From Ananas comosus (taxonomy: Eukaryota; Streptophyta; Magnoliopsida; Poales; Bromeliaceae): a stretch of 64,000 nucleotides of DNA. The translations under genes were made by a program, and so were the position numbers. Below the pieces are notes generated by a model. It did no database searches and had not been told where the DNA came from. It saw only the letters and a program-made list of their open reading frames with translations. Numbering within the stretch: the first letter of the stretch is position 1; each line of letters starts with the position of its first letter. Shown in pieces: positions 22,881 to 33,094 of this stretch. Location: positions 17,302,930 through 17,366,929 of the forward strand of contig NC_033621.1 in assembly GCF_001540865.1 (NCBI RefSeq). Direction: 5' to 3'.

Positions 22881-23180
22881 TACAATTATGTAGGTTACGG
22901 AAATCCTAGGATCTATCTAAATACTATAAAACACATAGAGGGGATAAATAGGTGTATAGCCCAAAAACACAAATCTCAATACGATAAAAAATAAATGCGA
23001 AAAATAAAAATAGCACACCGAGATTTACGTGGGAAACTCCACTTTGGAGAAAAAATCCATGGGACCAACACGCGAAAAAATAATTCATTAAGAGAAAAGA
23101 TTACAAGGTGATTACCGACTCCACGGACTCGACCTCTCTTAACCTCCTATGAATCTCGCGCAATCCTTTAGACTGTTCAC

Positions 23181-23590
23181 GCCCTCACGTTCAAATCCAC
23201 GAACGCCGCGCACACATCCGAATCCACGAACGCCACTCGAATCCACGAGCTCACGATCCGAATCCTCGAACCGCCTTCGATCACGCCGAATCCACGACAC
23301 CGCACACGAAAAATATCATGTTCATTGGCGATCCTTCGCTTAGAGTATCGATGAAGAACCAGAGAAGAATCTCTAAGCGAATCTTAGATCAATTTGACAT
23401 ATAGATATCAAATTACAATATCTCGAATTGATCTAAAAGAGACTAATTTGTGAAAAATAGATTTAGAACAAAAAGCTAGCCTCTAGGGTTACTCATACAT
23501 GAATTCTCGTGCATCTCCATAAATTAGAGAACCCCAATAGTTTATTTATAAACTTTAGAATCAATTAGAGTCGGATTAGAAGCATTATTA
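23181..23590. repeat. Degenerate GAATCCACGAACGCC minisatellite and flank
   Basis: Between about 23190 and 23300 the words AATCCACGA and ACGCCGCG/ACGCCACTC recur at irregular spacing. The rest is unremarkable. The ORF at 23149-23343 is a by-product of this repeat. Confidence 0.5.
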
Positions 23591-23599
23591 GGAATTTTA

Positions 23600-23880
23600 C
23601 ATTAAGTACCGGTCCTAAGTAAGTTGGTACCGGTACCATATGATGGAACAGAAAATTTCTTAGGCTAAGTACCGGTATCAGGCCGATGCAGTACTGGTAC
23701 GCGACCAATTCAATACCCCAGTACCGGTACTCGGCTAATGCAGTACCGGTACTCAATGCAATTTCCAGAATTGCATCTCTCGGGTTTGATGTACCAATAT
23801 GAGGTACCGGTACCACTTGTTGAAACCTGAATTTTCAAGGACGGTTTTGAGGAACTGAAATATGGTACCGGTACTCACTA
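23600..23880. repeat. Cluster of seven ACCGGT-centred palindromes
   Basis: ACCGGT occurs at 23608, 23629, 23671, 23723, 23745, 23806 and 23867, mostly as GTACCGGTAC. A CTCTCGGGTTT word lies at 23776, as next to similar clusters inside the LTRs at 26197, 33095 and 49811. I could not find LTR termini around this cluster. Confidence 0.85.
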
Positions 23881-25123
23881 TCAAAAACTTTTATAATCAA
23901 TTCAAAAGTACCAAAACCCACTTATAATCCATATCTCATTGAATTATATGATTCTAGTGTTATAAATAAGTATGAATCACCATAATATGATTTAAAACCT
24001 TATCTGAGCATCGTGATTCATGCAGTAAGATGTTTCTGAGTTCTCGGAATCTTGGATTTTTCGATCTTCGACAATCACGCACCGAACCATTGAAGACTAC
24101 GACTCAAATCACGAAATTTACAAACACAAAATACTTAACAAATTAGAGTTTTAAAAGGAAGTATTCTAGTTGGAGATAATTTCAACCTCTAAGATGAATG
24201 TGAGTGAATGTGGAATGGATGTGATTAAGGACGGCTAGCTATTTGAAGTAATATGATAATCCTTGTACATTCTGTTGTTGTGTGTGTAAGTGGAGATCTG
24301 ATTATTAATTTGTACTATGTGCTACGCCATACAAATACAGAAGAGATTATGCTCGTTTGTTCCAAAAATTTTCTGTATTTGTGGCGGATCTGTTGCACCC
24401 TCGGTGGTCAAGGTTTAAGAAAAAAAAAAGGACAGCTTTTTACTTATTATGATTTATAAAGATAGCCCAATTTCGATTTGGCTTACAAAAGGGATCTTGG
24501 GGTGTGACGGTATCTTTTAAATAAGGGGGCCTTTCATTGAAAATATGAATCAAAATCAAAATAGAAATGAGAATAACTCGAATTCGAAAATGAAATGATG
24601 AAAACTCATTATTTTGGTACATACGGGAGATCCAAATCGGAATAATAATCATATCTAAGTTAAAATTTTAAACTTTAATTGAAATTTAATTTACCATTTA
24701 ATTTCATATTCAAAATTTGAATCTGTATTTGAACTCATAATTTCAATGTAAAGTTTGAAATTTTAATTGAATTCAACTCGAAGTTAAAATTTTAATTTAG
24801 AACTAATGTGAAATATCAAACTTATAATAGAATTTTAAAAAGACTAAAATACTCTTGAACAAATTTTATATCTATGGCAAAAATTTAAGTTGAATAAAAA
24901 TAGATAAATAAATTTTTAAATCCCCTGAATTCAGGAATATTTAAATAAATTTTATAGTCAAATAGTTATGATTTTTATATGATTAATTAAGTGTAAAATG
25001 ATACGTAATATTAGTCTCATATAGAAAAAGGATAATTAATGTGATAATGTTATTGATATACTTGGATAAAATTTATGTTGAAACAAATCTAAAACTAATA
25101 TATTCATGTGTGTTTTAAGATAT
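23881..25123. other. AT-rich spacer, no gene identified
   Basis: No recognisable coding, RNA or element termini. ORFs 24253-24459 and 24440-24652 match no known family. Confidence 0.5.
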
Positions 25124-25612
25124 ATACTCCTGAAAAGTTTCCGACTTTCCGATTTATCCCTCTTAGAATGTTAATATTGAAAATATTCTTTTTACGTTTC
25201 AACATATTTCTAATATACCCCTAGAGTTAAAATCTATTAATTAATTCTGTTATCTCTGTAAAATTACTATTTTGCCCTTTCAAATATATCCTTCCACCAT
25301 CACTGACTTTCTTATTTGCTCTTAAAGTTAGGGGCATAAAAAGTATTTTGACTTTTGGTCGTTTCCAATATACCCCTCTACCGTCACCAATATTTCTTAT
25401 TTGCCCTTAATTTAAGGGCAAAATTGGTATTTTAATTTTTTTAACTGTGGTAGATATTTAAATCATATTTAATCCAAATTAACCTAACAGGAGATAACTG
25501 CGGGAGTATTTTGCAATAACGGTGGAACATATGAGGGGTATTTTAGAAAGAAAAAAAAAATGGATAAATCAGATATTTTCAAACGTATGAGGAGTATTTG
25601 GGCAGTTATCCC
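25124..25612. mobile_element. MITE-like inverted-repeat element with direct flanking repeat
   Basis: The left arm TACTCCTGAAAAGTTTCCGA ... TTTATCC is mirrored on the right by TACTCCTCATACGTTTGAAA ... TTTATCC read on the minus strand. TTTAAGATAT lies on both sides (25114-25123 and 25613-25622), fitting a 9-10-bp duplication of Mutator type. The left end seems to lack the GGGATAACTGCCCAAA present on the right. Confidence 0.65.
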
Positions 25613-26196
25613 TTTAAGATATGTACCAAACAAAAATATTTTTACAAAACTGAAATTCTATTATAAAAATGGATTTTTCGAAAAGTTAAATTTTTTTTTT
25701 TGAAAAGTAAATTTTCAGCATAAAAAAAAAAGGAGTAAATAAATAAAATTCCGTTAGCCAAACGGTCCTCACTGGCAACCCGAAAACCTAGGTCAGACAA
25801 CTACCTGAAAGATAGGAGACTTGAAGTTACGACCTACCGAACCCAGAGTGACCTGATCCGAGTCCAACCCGACCCAACCTTTTGTGACCCCAATGATTCC
25901 AAACTAGTGAAATACCCGGACGATGCTGCGGATATAAAAATATTTTTATAATAAATTTTAGTTTTTTATTTTTTTATATAATTTTATAAGTCTAATTATT
26001 AATTAAATAAAGTTATATAAAAATAATTTAATAGTTAATTTTATTTAAATAAAAATTATTAAAATAACAACTTATTTTATAAAGATTTATGTGAAAAAGA
26101 TTTGAGATAAATAATAATTTCAGAAATTAATAAATAGAAGGGAAATAAATTAATAGAAGAATTGGTTTAATAAAATTAATTTTATATATATATATA
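25613..26196. other. AT-rich spacer, no gene identified
   Basis: Low-complexity AT-rich sequence ending in a TA run directly before the LTR-like sequence at 26197. Confidence 0.5.
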
Positions 26197-27689
26197 TGTG
26201 AGATCCCTAGTATTCAGCTGTGGAGGCTTGCCGACAGTTCTGGAGAGTGTCAGGACAAGTCCGAGTCGCGTTGGCGTCAAATAGACGTAAAACGGACTCC
26301 GTGCGACGCGATGGCAGCTTATAGCGAAGAAATCTGCAAAACTGCAGATTTCTCTGCTTGCTGTACCGGTACAACCAGCATGGCTGTACCGGTACAACCA
26401 TCACGCAGAGGTTTAGCAGCTCTCGGGTTGGCTCTTTTACCGGTACAAGAGCGCGTGTACCGGTACAAGGGGTTAGGTAGAGGGTTAATTTAGTAATTCT
26501 CTCCCTCGTTTGTATCACCACTCTACCTACTTCTTTATATAGGCGTAGAGAGCTTGAGAGGGAGTTCTATTGCTGCTCCTTCTTCCCCTCTCCCTCTCTA
26601 GCTTGGTTCGACCGTGGAGGAGTTCGGTTGGAGCTCGGATTCGACACCGACGTCGCGCCGCGAAGCCGTTCGGGGATACGGTTGGGATCGTAGCGCTGCG
26701 AGGAAGCTAGGCGAGGGTGCGTTTTCGCCGTTCTCGACGCCGTGTCGCTGACCGATTAGCCGTTAAGGTGAGCGTTCCGTTGCGTTGCTTCAAGTATTGA
26801 CATTTCGAGCTAGGTGCTGTTTGCTGATTCCCATCGTCGACCGTTAGTATTTCAGCTCGTTCTCGACGTAGGAGCATCGGATTGCAACAGGACTTGGTTC
26901 GTTGGATTCGGAACTTCGAGAGGAATCTACGAAGCCCTTACTTGCTGGATTCGGTGAAGGTCGAATCTCTGTTGTACCTCACTGCTGCAATTTCTAGGCT
27001 GAATGGTGACTTGTGTTCTGTAGGGCGTAGAGTTAGCTCGATTGTTGGACTCGGCGGATTCCGGGTGATCGAGCAGGTCGCTCTACACCAGTGGAAGTCT
27101 TTCGCTGCCAGGGATTAGCTTTTTGGAGGTGGGTTATATCGGTTTTACTCCTAAGTTCACATTCGTTGACATGTATAGTTTCGATTTTTGGATAATCTAT
27201 TCTAGCTCGAATTCATGGATTAAATGGTAGATTTCATATCTGAATTTGGAGCATGTGGTAATAAATTGAATAGGTTATACATGTTGGACTTGGAAATTGA
27301 ATTAGGAGAAAACCTGCAATTTGGACCTGTCACTTGATTAAACTGCCTGATTTAGCTCTAGGAGCCGTTATTAAATTGTACTGTCGCGGTATTTTCGAGA
27401 CGAGTACTCCAGGTAGTTTAGAGTATATCTACACTCGTGCTGTTTCGCCGAGGGGATTTTACAGGGTCGTTCAGACTGTTCCGAACTGTAGGGTGCTGTT
27501 GAGGTTGACGGTGGACCCGTATCGCCTTTTTGGCGTCTGATTGTGCCGAGGGCACGTTACTTGTTGGTTGTTAGACCAGTTAGAGTCGATTTCTTGACTT
27601 TGGCTTTTCAGAGCCTGTTTGAGCTCGACAGAGATATGCTGCATACTCGGTTGGGTAGCGCCCACGAGTGCCACTCCGGAGTCAGGCTT
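26197..27689 (+). repeat. 5' part of a long Ty3-type LTR, cut by the gap
   Basis: Shares the block order of the other long LTRs: hairpin (26329-26352), GTACCGGTAC palindromes (26365-26464), GCTCTCGGG, a TATA box (TTTATATAGG near 26532), a donor-like AAG|GTGAGC (GT at 26768), a GGTGGGTTATATCGG block near 27128, and CACTCCGGAGT just before the gap. It is not the partner of the 3' LTR at 30077: their starts and palindrome words differ, although paired LTRs of one element should be nearly identical. The gap therefore probably hides at least one element boundary. Confidence 0.7.
26329..26352 (+). repeat. Perfect 10-bp hairpin in the LTR U3
   Basis: GAAATCTGCA pairs perfectly with TGCAGATTTC across an AAAC loop. 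Equivalent hairpins with other stem sequences lie in the related LTRs (30218-30241, 46534-46555, 35375-35401, 35674-35700). Confidence 0.9.
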
Positions 27690-27789
27690 NNNNNNNNNNN
27701 NNNNNNNNNNNNNNNNNNNNNNNNNNNNNNNNNNNNNNNNNNNNNNNNNNNNNNNNNNNNNNNNNNNNNNNNNNNNNNNNNNNNNNNNN
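27690..27789. other. Assembly gap (100 N)
   Basis: Exactly 100 unknown bases, probably a scaffold gap of arbitrary size. It removes the rest of the left LTR, gag, protease and most of the reverse transcriptase of the Ty3 element. Confidence 0.97.
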
Positions 27790-29625
27790 AAGAAATGTGA
27801 CTTTTGGCTAAAGGAGGTCACATTCTTGGGTCATGTGGTATCGGGCGACGGAGTTTCGGTAGACCCGAAGAAAGTAGAGGCGATCAAGGATTGGCCTCGC
27901 CCAACGAATGTAGCAGAGATCCGCAGTTTTCTTGGACTGGCGGGCTACTACCGGCGGTTCGTTGAGGGGTTCGCCAAAATAACCACTCCACTAACGCGCC
28001 TCACGCATAAAGGAGTAAAGTACGTGTGGAGCGACGATTGCGATCGAAGCTTCGAGGAGTTAAAGAACAGGTTGACGTCGACCCCGGTGCTTGCCTTGCC
28101 GACTCCGGGAGAGACCTTCGTAGTGTACAGTGATGCCTCGTATGTTGGTCTCGGGTGTGTATTAATGCAAAATGGGCGAGTTATTGCTTATGCATCGCGC
28201 CAATTAAAGAGCTACGAGAAGAACTACCCGATTCACGACCTCGAGTTAGTCGCGGTGATTTTCGCGCTAAAGCTTTGGAGGCATTACTTGTATGGTGAAC
28301 ATTGTGAGGTATATACCGATCACAAGAGTCTAAAGTACCTGTTCACCCAGAAAGAGTTGAACATGCGACAGCGGCGGTGGTTAGAATTGTTGAAGGACTA
28401 TGATGTCACTATACTATACCACCCCGGAAAAGCCAATGTTGTGGCCGATGCTCTAAGTAGAAAATCGGCGGAGAACTTAGCGACGGCAATTACGCCTCAA
28501 CCACAATTAAAAAAGGAAATGCAACGATTTGGGTTGGAAGTGGTAGCGCCGGGAGTGCCGGCTACACTTACCACATTGGTTGTGCAACCGACCCTATTGG
28601 AAAGAATCAAAGAGTTACAAGCTTCGGATCCTTATCTTCAAAAGGTTCGGGGTGATGTTGAGAGCGGTAAAGCCGAAGATTTTGGCGTTGGAGCCGATGG
28701 CGCGCTTCGATTTCGAAATCGATGGTGTGTGCCTAAAGGTGATGAGTTACGAAGGGCAATTATGCAAGAAGCACATCAATCTCCCTATAGTATACACCCC
28801 GGCGGCACTAAAATGTACAAGAATTTGAAAGAGCACTATTGGTGGCCGGGTATGAAAAGAGATATTGGGGAATTCGTGGCGCAATGTCTAACGTGCCAAC
28901 AAGTTAAAGCAGAGCGCCGATTTCCGGCGGGAAAGCTACAAAGTCTACCAATACCCGTTTGGAAATGGGAAGATATAGCGATAGACTTTGTTACCGGTTT
29001 GCCTCGATCACAAGGTGGACACGATGCGATATGGGTGATAGGGGATCGATTGACAAAGTCGGCACACTTCTTGCCGATACATACTACGTGGTCGGGAGAC
29101 AAGCTAGCGCAAGTTTATCTCGACGAGGTTGTGAGACTTCATGGGGTTCCAGTGTCGATCGTGTCGGATCGAGACCCCAGGTTCACATCCCATTTTTGGA
29201 AAGGTTTACAAGACGCGCTAGGCACGCGGCTCGACTTCAGTACAGCGTTTCATCCTCAAAGTGATGGACAGTCAGAACGAACAATACAAATCCTTGAGGA
29301 TTTACTTCGAGCGTGTGTGCTAGATTACAAAGGAGGATGGCATAATTTCTTGCCTATGGCGGAGTTCGCCGACAACAATAGCTATCAAGAAAGTATAGCG
29401 ATGGCGCCTTTTGAGGCACTATATGGTCGAAAGTGTCGTTCTCCTATCCATTGGAGCGACGTGGGTGAGAGAACGGCTCTTGGCCCGGATGTGGTGCGGG
29501 AGGCGGAAGAGAAAGTTCGCCTTGCCCGTCAACGGTTGGCGATGGCGCAATCTCGGCAAAAGAGTTATGCCGACAAGCGAAGAAAGGATTTTGGAGTTCG
29601 CGGTTGGACGACCGTGTATTCTTGA
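27790..29625 (+). CDS. Ty3 chromovirus pol, 3' half (RT end, RNase H, integrase)
   Basis: The open frame begins in the reverse transcriptase thumb (F-L-G-H-V-V-S, then the [10 protein letters not shown] block). RNase H follows with D115, E152 and D177 (numbered from 27790). Integrase has a zinc finger H329-H336-C366-C369 and a D399, D460, E496 catalytic set with 35 residues between the last two. RT, then RNase H, then integrase is the Ty3 order. After about 29585 a frameshift ends the frame prematurely, but the missing C-terminal region continues in other frames. A chromodomain-like W-S-N-H-A-A-R piece at about 29940-30005 points to the Del/Tekay group. This copy is unlikely to be autonomous: its 5' half lies in the gap and its 3' end is broken. 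Confidence 0.9.
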   Translation, partial: KKCDFWLKEVTFLGHVVSGDGVSVDPKKVEAIKDWPRPTNVAEIRSFLGLAGYYRRFVEGFAKITTPLTRLTHKGVKYVWSDDCDRSFEELKNRLTSTPVLALPTPGETFVVYSDASYVGLGCVLMQNGRVIAYASRQLKSYEKNYPIHDLELVAVIFALKLWRHYLYGEHCEVYTDHKSLKYLFTQKELNMRQRRWLELLKDYDVTILYHPGKANVVADALSRKSAENLATAITPQPQLKKEMQRFGLEVVAPGVPATLTTLVVQPTLLERIKELQASDPYLQKVRGDVESGKAEDFGVGADGALRFRNRWCVPKGDELRRAIMQEAHQSPYSIHPGGTKMYKNLKEHYWWPGMKRDIGEFVAQCLTCQQVKAERRFPAGKLQSLPIPVWKWEDIAIDFVTGLPRSQGGHDAIWVIGDRLTKSAHFLPIHTTWSGDKLAQVYLDEVVRLHGVPVSIVSDRDPRFTSHFWKGLQDALGTRLDFSTAFHPQSDGQSERTIQILEDLLRACVLDYKGGWHNFLPMAEFADNNSYQESIAMAPFEALYGRKCRSPIHWSDVGERTALGPDVVREAEEKVRLARQRLAMAQSRQKSYADKRRKDFGVRGWTTVYS

Positions 29626-30076
29626 AGTATCGCCGATGTGAGGGAGTCAAACGATTCGGGGTCCGTGGGAAGCTAAGTCCCCGTTATGTCGGACCGTTTG
29701 AGATATTAGAACGTGTGGGTGCGGTGGCGGTATAAGCTCGCACTACCACCGAGACTCGCGGGAGTTCACAATGTGTTTCATGTGTCGAATCATCGAAAGT
29801 ATATCCAAACGCGCGACACATGTATTGGAATACGAGCCGTGGAGCTACGTGAGACAGTCCTACGAGGAGTACCCCGTGTGTATCCTCGATAAAGAATGAG
29901 GAAGTTGTGAAAGTCGCAAATCCCTTATGTAAAGGTCCAATGGAGCAACCACGCGGCGCGGAAAGCCACTTGGGAGCTCGAGGAAACCATGCGGAGAGAG
30001 TATCCGCATCTATTCGAATCGACAAGTTAAGTGTATGCGTAATTCTCGCGGACAGAAATTATTTAAGGGTGGAGAA
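29586..30076 (+). pseudogene. Broken integrase C-terminus/chromodomain and polypurine tract
   Basis: Downstream of the frameshift, the GPY/F-type region (R-Y-V-G-P-F-E-I-L-E near 29683) and the chromodomain remnant (about 29940-30005) are readable only by changing frame several times, which implies small indels or sequencing errors. The polypurine tract AAGGGTGGAGAA (30065-30076) sits immediately before the 3' LTR and primes plus-strand synthesis in such elements. Confidence 0.75.
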
Positions 30077-32756
30077 TGTAATATACCGAAAATTCGGAAA
30101 ATAAAAGTGTCGAACTTTAGTCAAATTGACAAAGTGCGAGGATGGTACACTTCGGAATAGCGAAGGGTTAAAATGAGTAAAAGTGAGTTATGGAAGGTTT
30201 TCGAGAGCTAAGGAATCAAATTCTGCAAAACTGCAGATTTTCAGCTCTCGGGGACCGGTCCCTGGTGGGAGAGACCGGTCCCCGAACGCGTATGAAATGA
30301 GACAGCCGAAAAATCGGCTAAGTCCGGAGAAATCAGCTCTCGGGAACCGGTCCCTACCCGAGAGACCGGTCCCCGAGAGACCGGTCCCACAAAGAGAGAC
30401 CGATTGCACTGCGCGCAGCAGCTCTGGCTGCGCTGGGACGACGTTCGGGAACCGGTCCCTGAAGGAGAGACCGGTCCCTGCCTGCGCGATCAGCCCAGTC
30501 CAGGCAGTGCACAGAGGTAAAAGTTGAGGGGTTTAGTTGCAATTTTGCAACCCAATAGGCTAAGTAAGAGGGCAAATGAGATATTTCTCTCATTTCCTCA
30601 CCCTCTCACGCTCTCTTCTCTCCCTCTCTCTCTCTAGAAAGCAAAGGAGAAGAAGAAGAAAGGAAGAAAGGAGGAAAAGAAGGAAAAGAAGGTGAAGAAG
30701 AAGATCAAGTAGCAAGCTTACCTCTTCTCCTTCCTCCTTGGAGCAACTTTGGGAAAGCTTTGAGGTAAGCTTTGATCCCAAGTATAGTAAAACCCTAGAA
30801 TGAGTTTTGAATGACCTAGAAATGGGTTTTAATGGAATGTTTAAAGAGTTTTGAAGCTTTCTTTTGCTTCTTTGGAGATCAAAACCTTGGTTTGCTATAG
30901 AGGTGAGCTTGGACCACCTCTCATGGTGAAATCCAAACTAGGGTTTGGAGTGAGCTAGGAATAGTTCTAATGGACTTTTTAGAGTATAATGAAGCTATTT
31001 TTGCTTCCCAATGAGATCAAACCCTAGGTTTTGATATACATTGGAGCTAGGGCACCCAAATTGGGGCTTTTGCTCATAGGGATTTCTAAGTGAAATTGAC
31101 CCTTCAAAAACCTAATTGGGGGTATTTCCGACGCGTTGGTGCGCTCGGATTAACGTTACGAAAAGCCAAAGTAAGGATATCAGCAAAACGGCCTAATAGG
31201 GCTTCGTTTTGCCGCAGGTAGTGAACCGGGCGGTTAAAAATCCCAAGAAAATCATCGGAGCACCTTTGAAAGCCTACGAGGTGGGTGGTGCTTTTCAAAC
31301 TCATTGAAATTCTCCCTATACCTAATGTGTCATTCTTTGAGCATAAGTTCTATATATTGTTGCATGCATTTTAGGGTAAAGTAATGATGAAATGTGATGA
31401 TTGCATGATTGTGAGCACAACTTGCATAATGAGATGGTTGAGAACCTGATAATGTCAAAACCCTAGATGTATGCATGAGAGAAAATGAGAGCACCCAAAG
31501 TAAGCAAAAGAACAGAGTGACACTGTGACATAGATCGAGTGGCATCTAAATAATGTAAAGTAAAGTGACACTAGAGTTAGTGTGAAGCAAAGAATCGAAG
31601 TGATATAAAGAATGATGACGATCACTAAAGCTAAAGCAAAGAGAGTAATAAAGAACGTATAAAAAAAAATAAAGAACGTGTAAAGCTAAAGAATGTGATT
31701 GCTAGAGTTAGCAAAAGTAAAGGAAATGCAAAGAGCAATGATTGCTAGAATGGCAACATAAAGTGATGTAATGAACACTAGAGTTAGTGTAAAGTCAAGA
31801 TTGAACATACAATCCTTTGAGTTAAGGATTTCGATCATACTTGCTATGAGTTCCGTGCTCGATGGCGGTCGCTCCCCCTCGGGCGATGCGCTCCGGAGTT
31901 ATGCATCCGGGTTGGAGTAAACCCGTAAGGACGGTCCTAGCTGGTGAGTTCCTGCGATGATGGACTTAATGTGAAGCAAGTTAATGTGGCGAAACCCCCG
32001 GGTTAGCCTTAATGATTAAAGAGCAAAGAGTAAAGAACAAAGAGCAAAGAACAAAGTGTAAAGTGCAAAGAACTAAAGGACATGCATAACCTGCATTTAT
32101 TTAATGTTGAGCATAATTCTTGCTATTTGTTCAGGCATATTAGCATTAAATATAGTTTGGTTACTATTTACAGCCTATTTCTTCTATTATGTCTGAGTTA
32201 GTCCTAGTGGGAAAGTCGTTGATGTTGAGGCCGAACCCACTGGAAACTTTGTTGTAGTTCTCACCCCACTATTTCCACAGAGCCGGGACCGAGCGAGCCG
32301 GCGAGCGACCGAGGTAAAGGTATCGCGCCTTAGTCAGAGGCCACCAAAGTTGGGTTACATTTTGTTAGTAGCTACCCCATGTTCATCTTTTGTACTTGAT
32401 GATTAGTAATGTAAAGAAAAGAATGTAAAGCTTATTTTGAGGTAAATGTAATGTAAGAAAGAAATGATGAAATGATGTAATGAATGTAAGAATTCGATAA
32501 ATTACTAGATGGATGCAATGTATATGATCTAAAATGAATCATATTACTTGTGAATGTTTAGTTTCCTTTTTCTTTCACTAATGGCTATTGCTTACCCTCG
32601 TGTAAGCCGTTTGTGTATGTTTCCGCTAGTGCTTTTCTCTAATGATGAAAATGTACATGTGATGAGCCTTGGGCGGATAGGAAAAGCTCTATCCGTTCGG
32701 CGTCTGTTTGACGTGCTCGGGTCGGGCCAAATTGGCATCGGTCCCGGGGCGTGACA
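30077..32756 (+). repeat. 3' LTR of the Ty3 chromovirus (2680 bp)
   Basis: Begins TGTAATATACCGAAAATTCG right after the polypurine tract and ends GGGGCGTGACA. Length over 2 kb fits the Del/Tekay group. In order it holds a hairpin (30218-30241), seven ACCGGT palindromes (30254-30475), a CT-rich tract (30595-30640), a donor-like GAG|GTAAGC (GT at 30765), a GGTCGCTCCCCCTCGGGC block near 31867, CTAGTGGGAAAGTCG near 32209 and CTCTATCCGTTCGGCG near 32687. No pol-related ORF lies inside. The right flank is GCGCA; the matching left TSD cannot be seen because of the gap. Confidence 0.9.
30254..30475 (+). repeat. Seven-copy ACCGGTCC palindrome array in LTR U3
   Basis: ACCGGT starts at 30254, 30274, 30346, 30365, 30380, 30451 and 30470. 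The copies alternate between a GGGA(A)CCGGTCCCT context and a GAGACCGGTCCCC context, and GCTCTCGGG precedes two of the groups. Paired copies form longer foldbacks. Confidence 0.9.
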
Positions 32757-33094
32757 GCGCAAGCCGAACTACCATGTGTAGGTCCTTTACGATTGGAACA
32801 ATGTTGAACTAAAATGCAATGTGGACATTATGCTAGACGTAAATGTAGACATCCTACTAGTTGTAATTGTGGACATTATGCTATTTATATACATGTTCAT
32901 TCATGTTAGAATAACTCTTATACATGTGAAATTTATGCTAAATAGAGGCATAGTACTTTAGTAAAATTTATTACATGCTCATTATACATGTTGTTTATTT
33001 CCGCTAAAAGTTAAATTTCACTACTTATGCCTCCATAACCTAGTGGTGTATTTCGCTGATATCGGCGGCTTACTATTGGGAACTATTGATTAAT
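32757..33094 (+). repeat. Internal fragment of a related LTR, plus orientation
   Basis: Directly follows the LTR ending at 32756. It matches the LTR region around 51235-51548 (GCACAAGCCGGACTACC through GGGAACTATTGACTAAT) and is the inverted copy of 33525-33855 in the neighbouring minus-strand LTR with only a few percent mismatch. Its true left part is missing, consistent with interruption by the Ty3 element on its left. Confidence 0.75.

Larger units (their letters stand above)
18074..23180 (+). repeat. ~5.1 kb duplicated segment, copy 2
   Basis: Collinear with 8578-13679. This copy retains longer reading frames (for example the copia RNase H piece at 18871-19191) and continues without a gap into 23181 onward, so it is probably the true locus. 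Confidence 0.85.
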
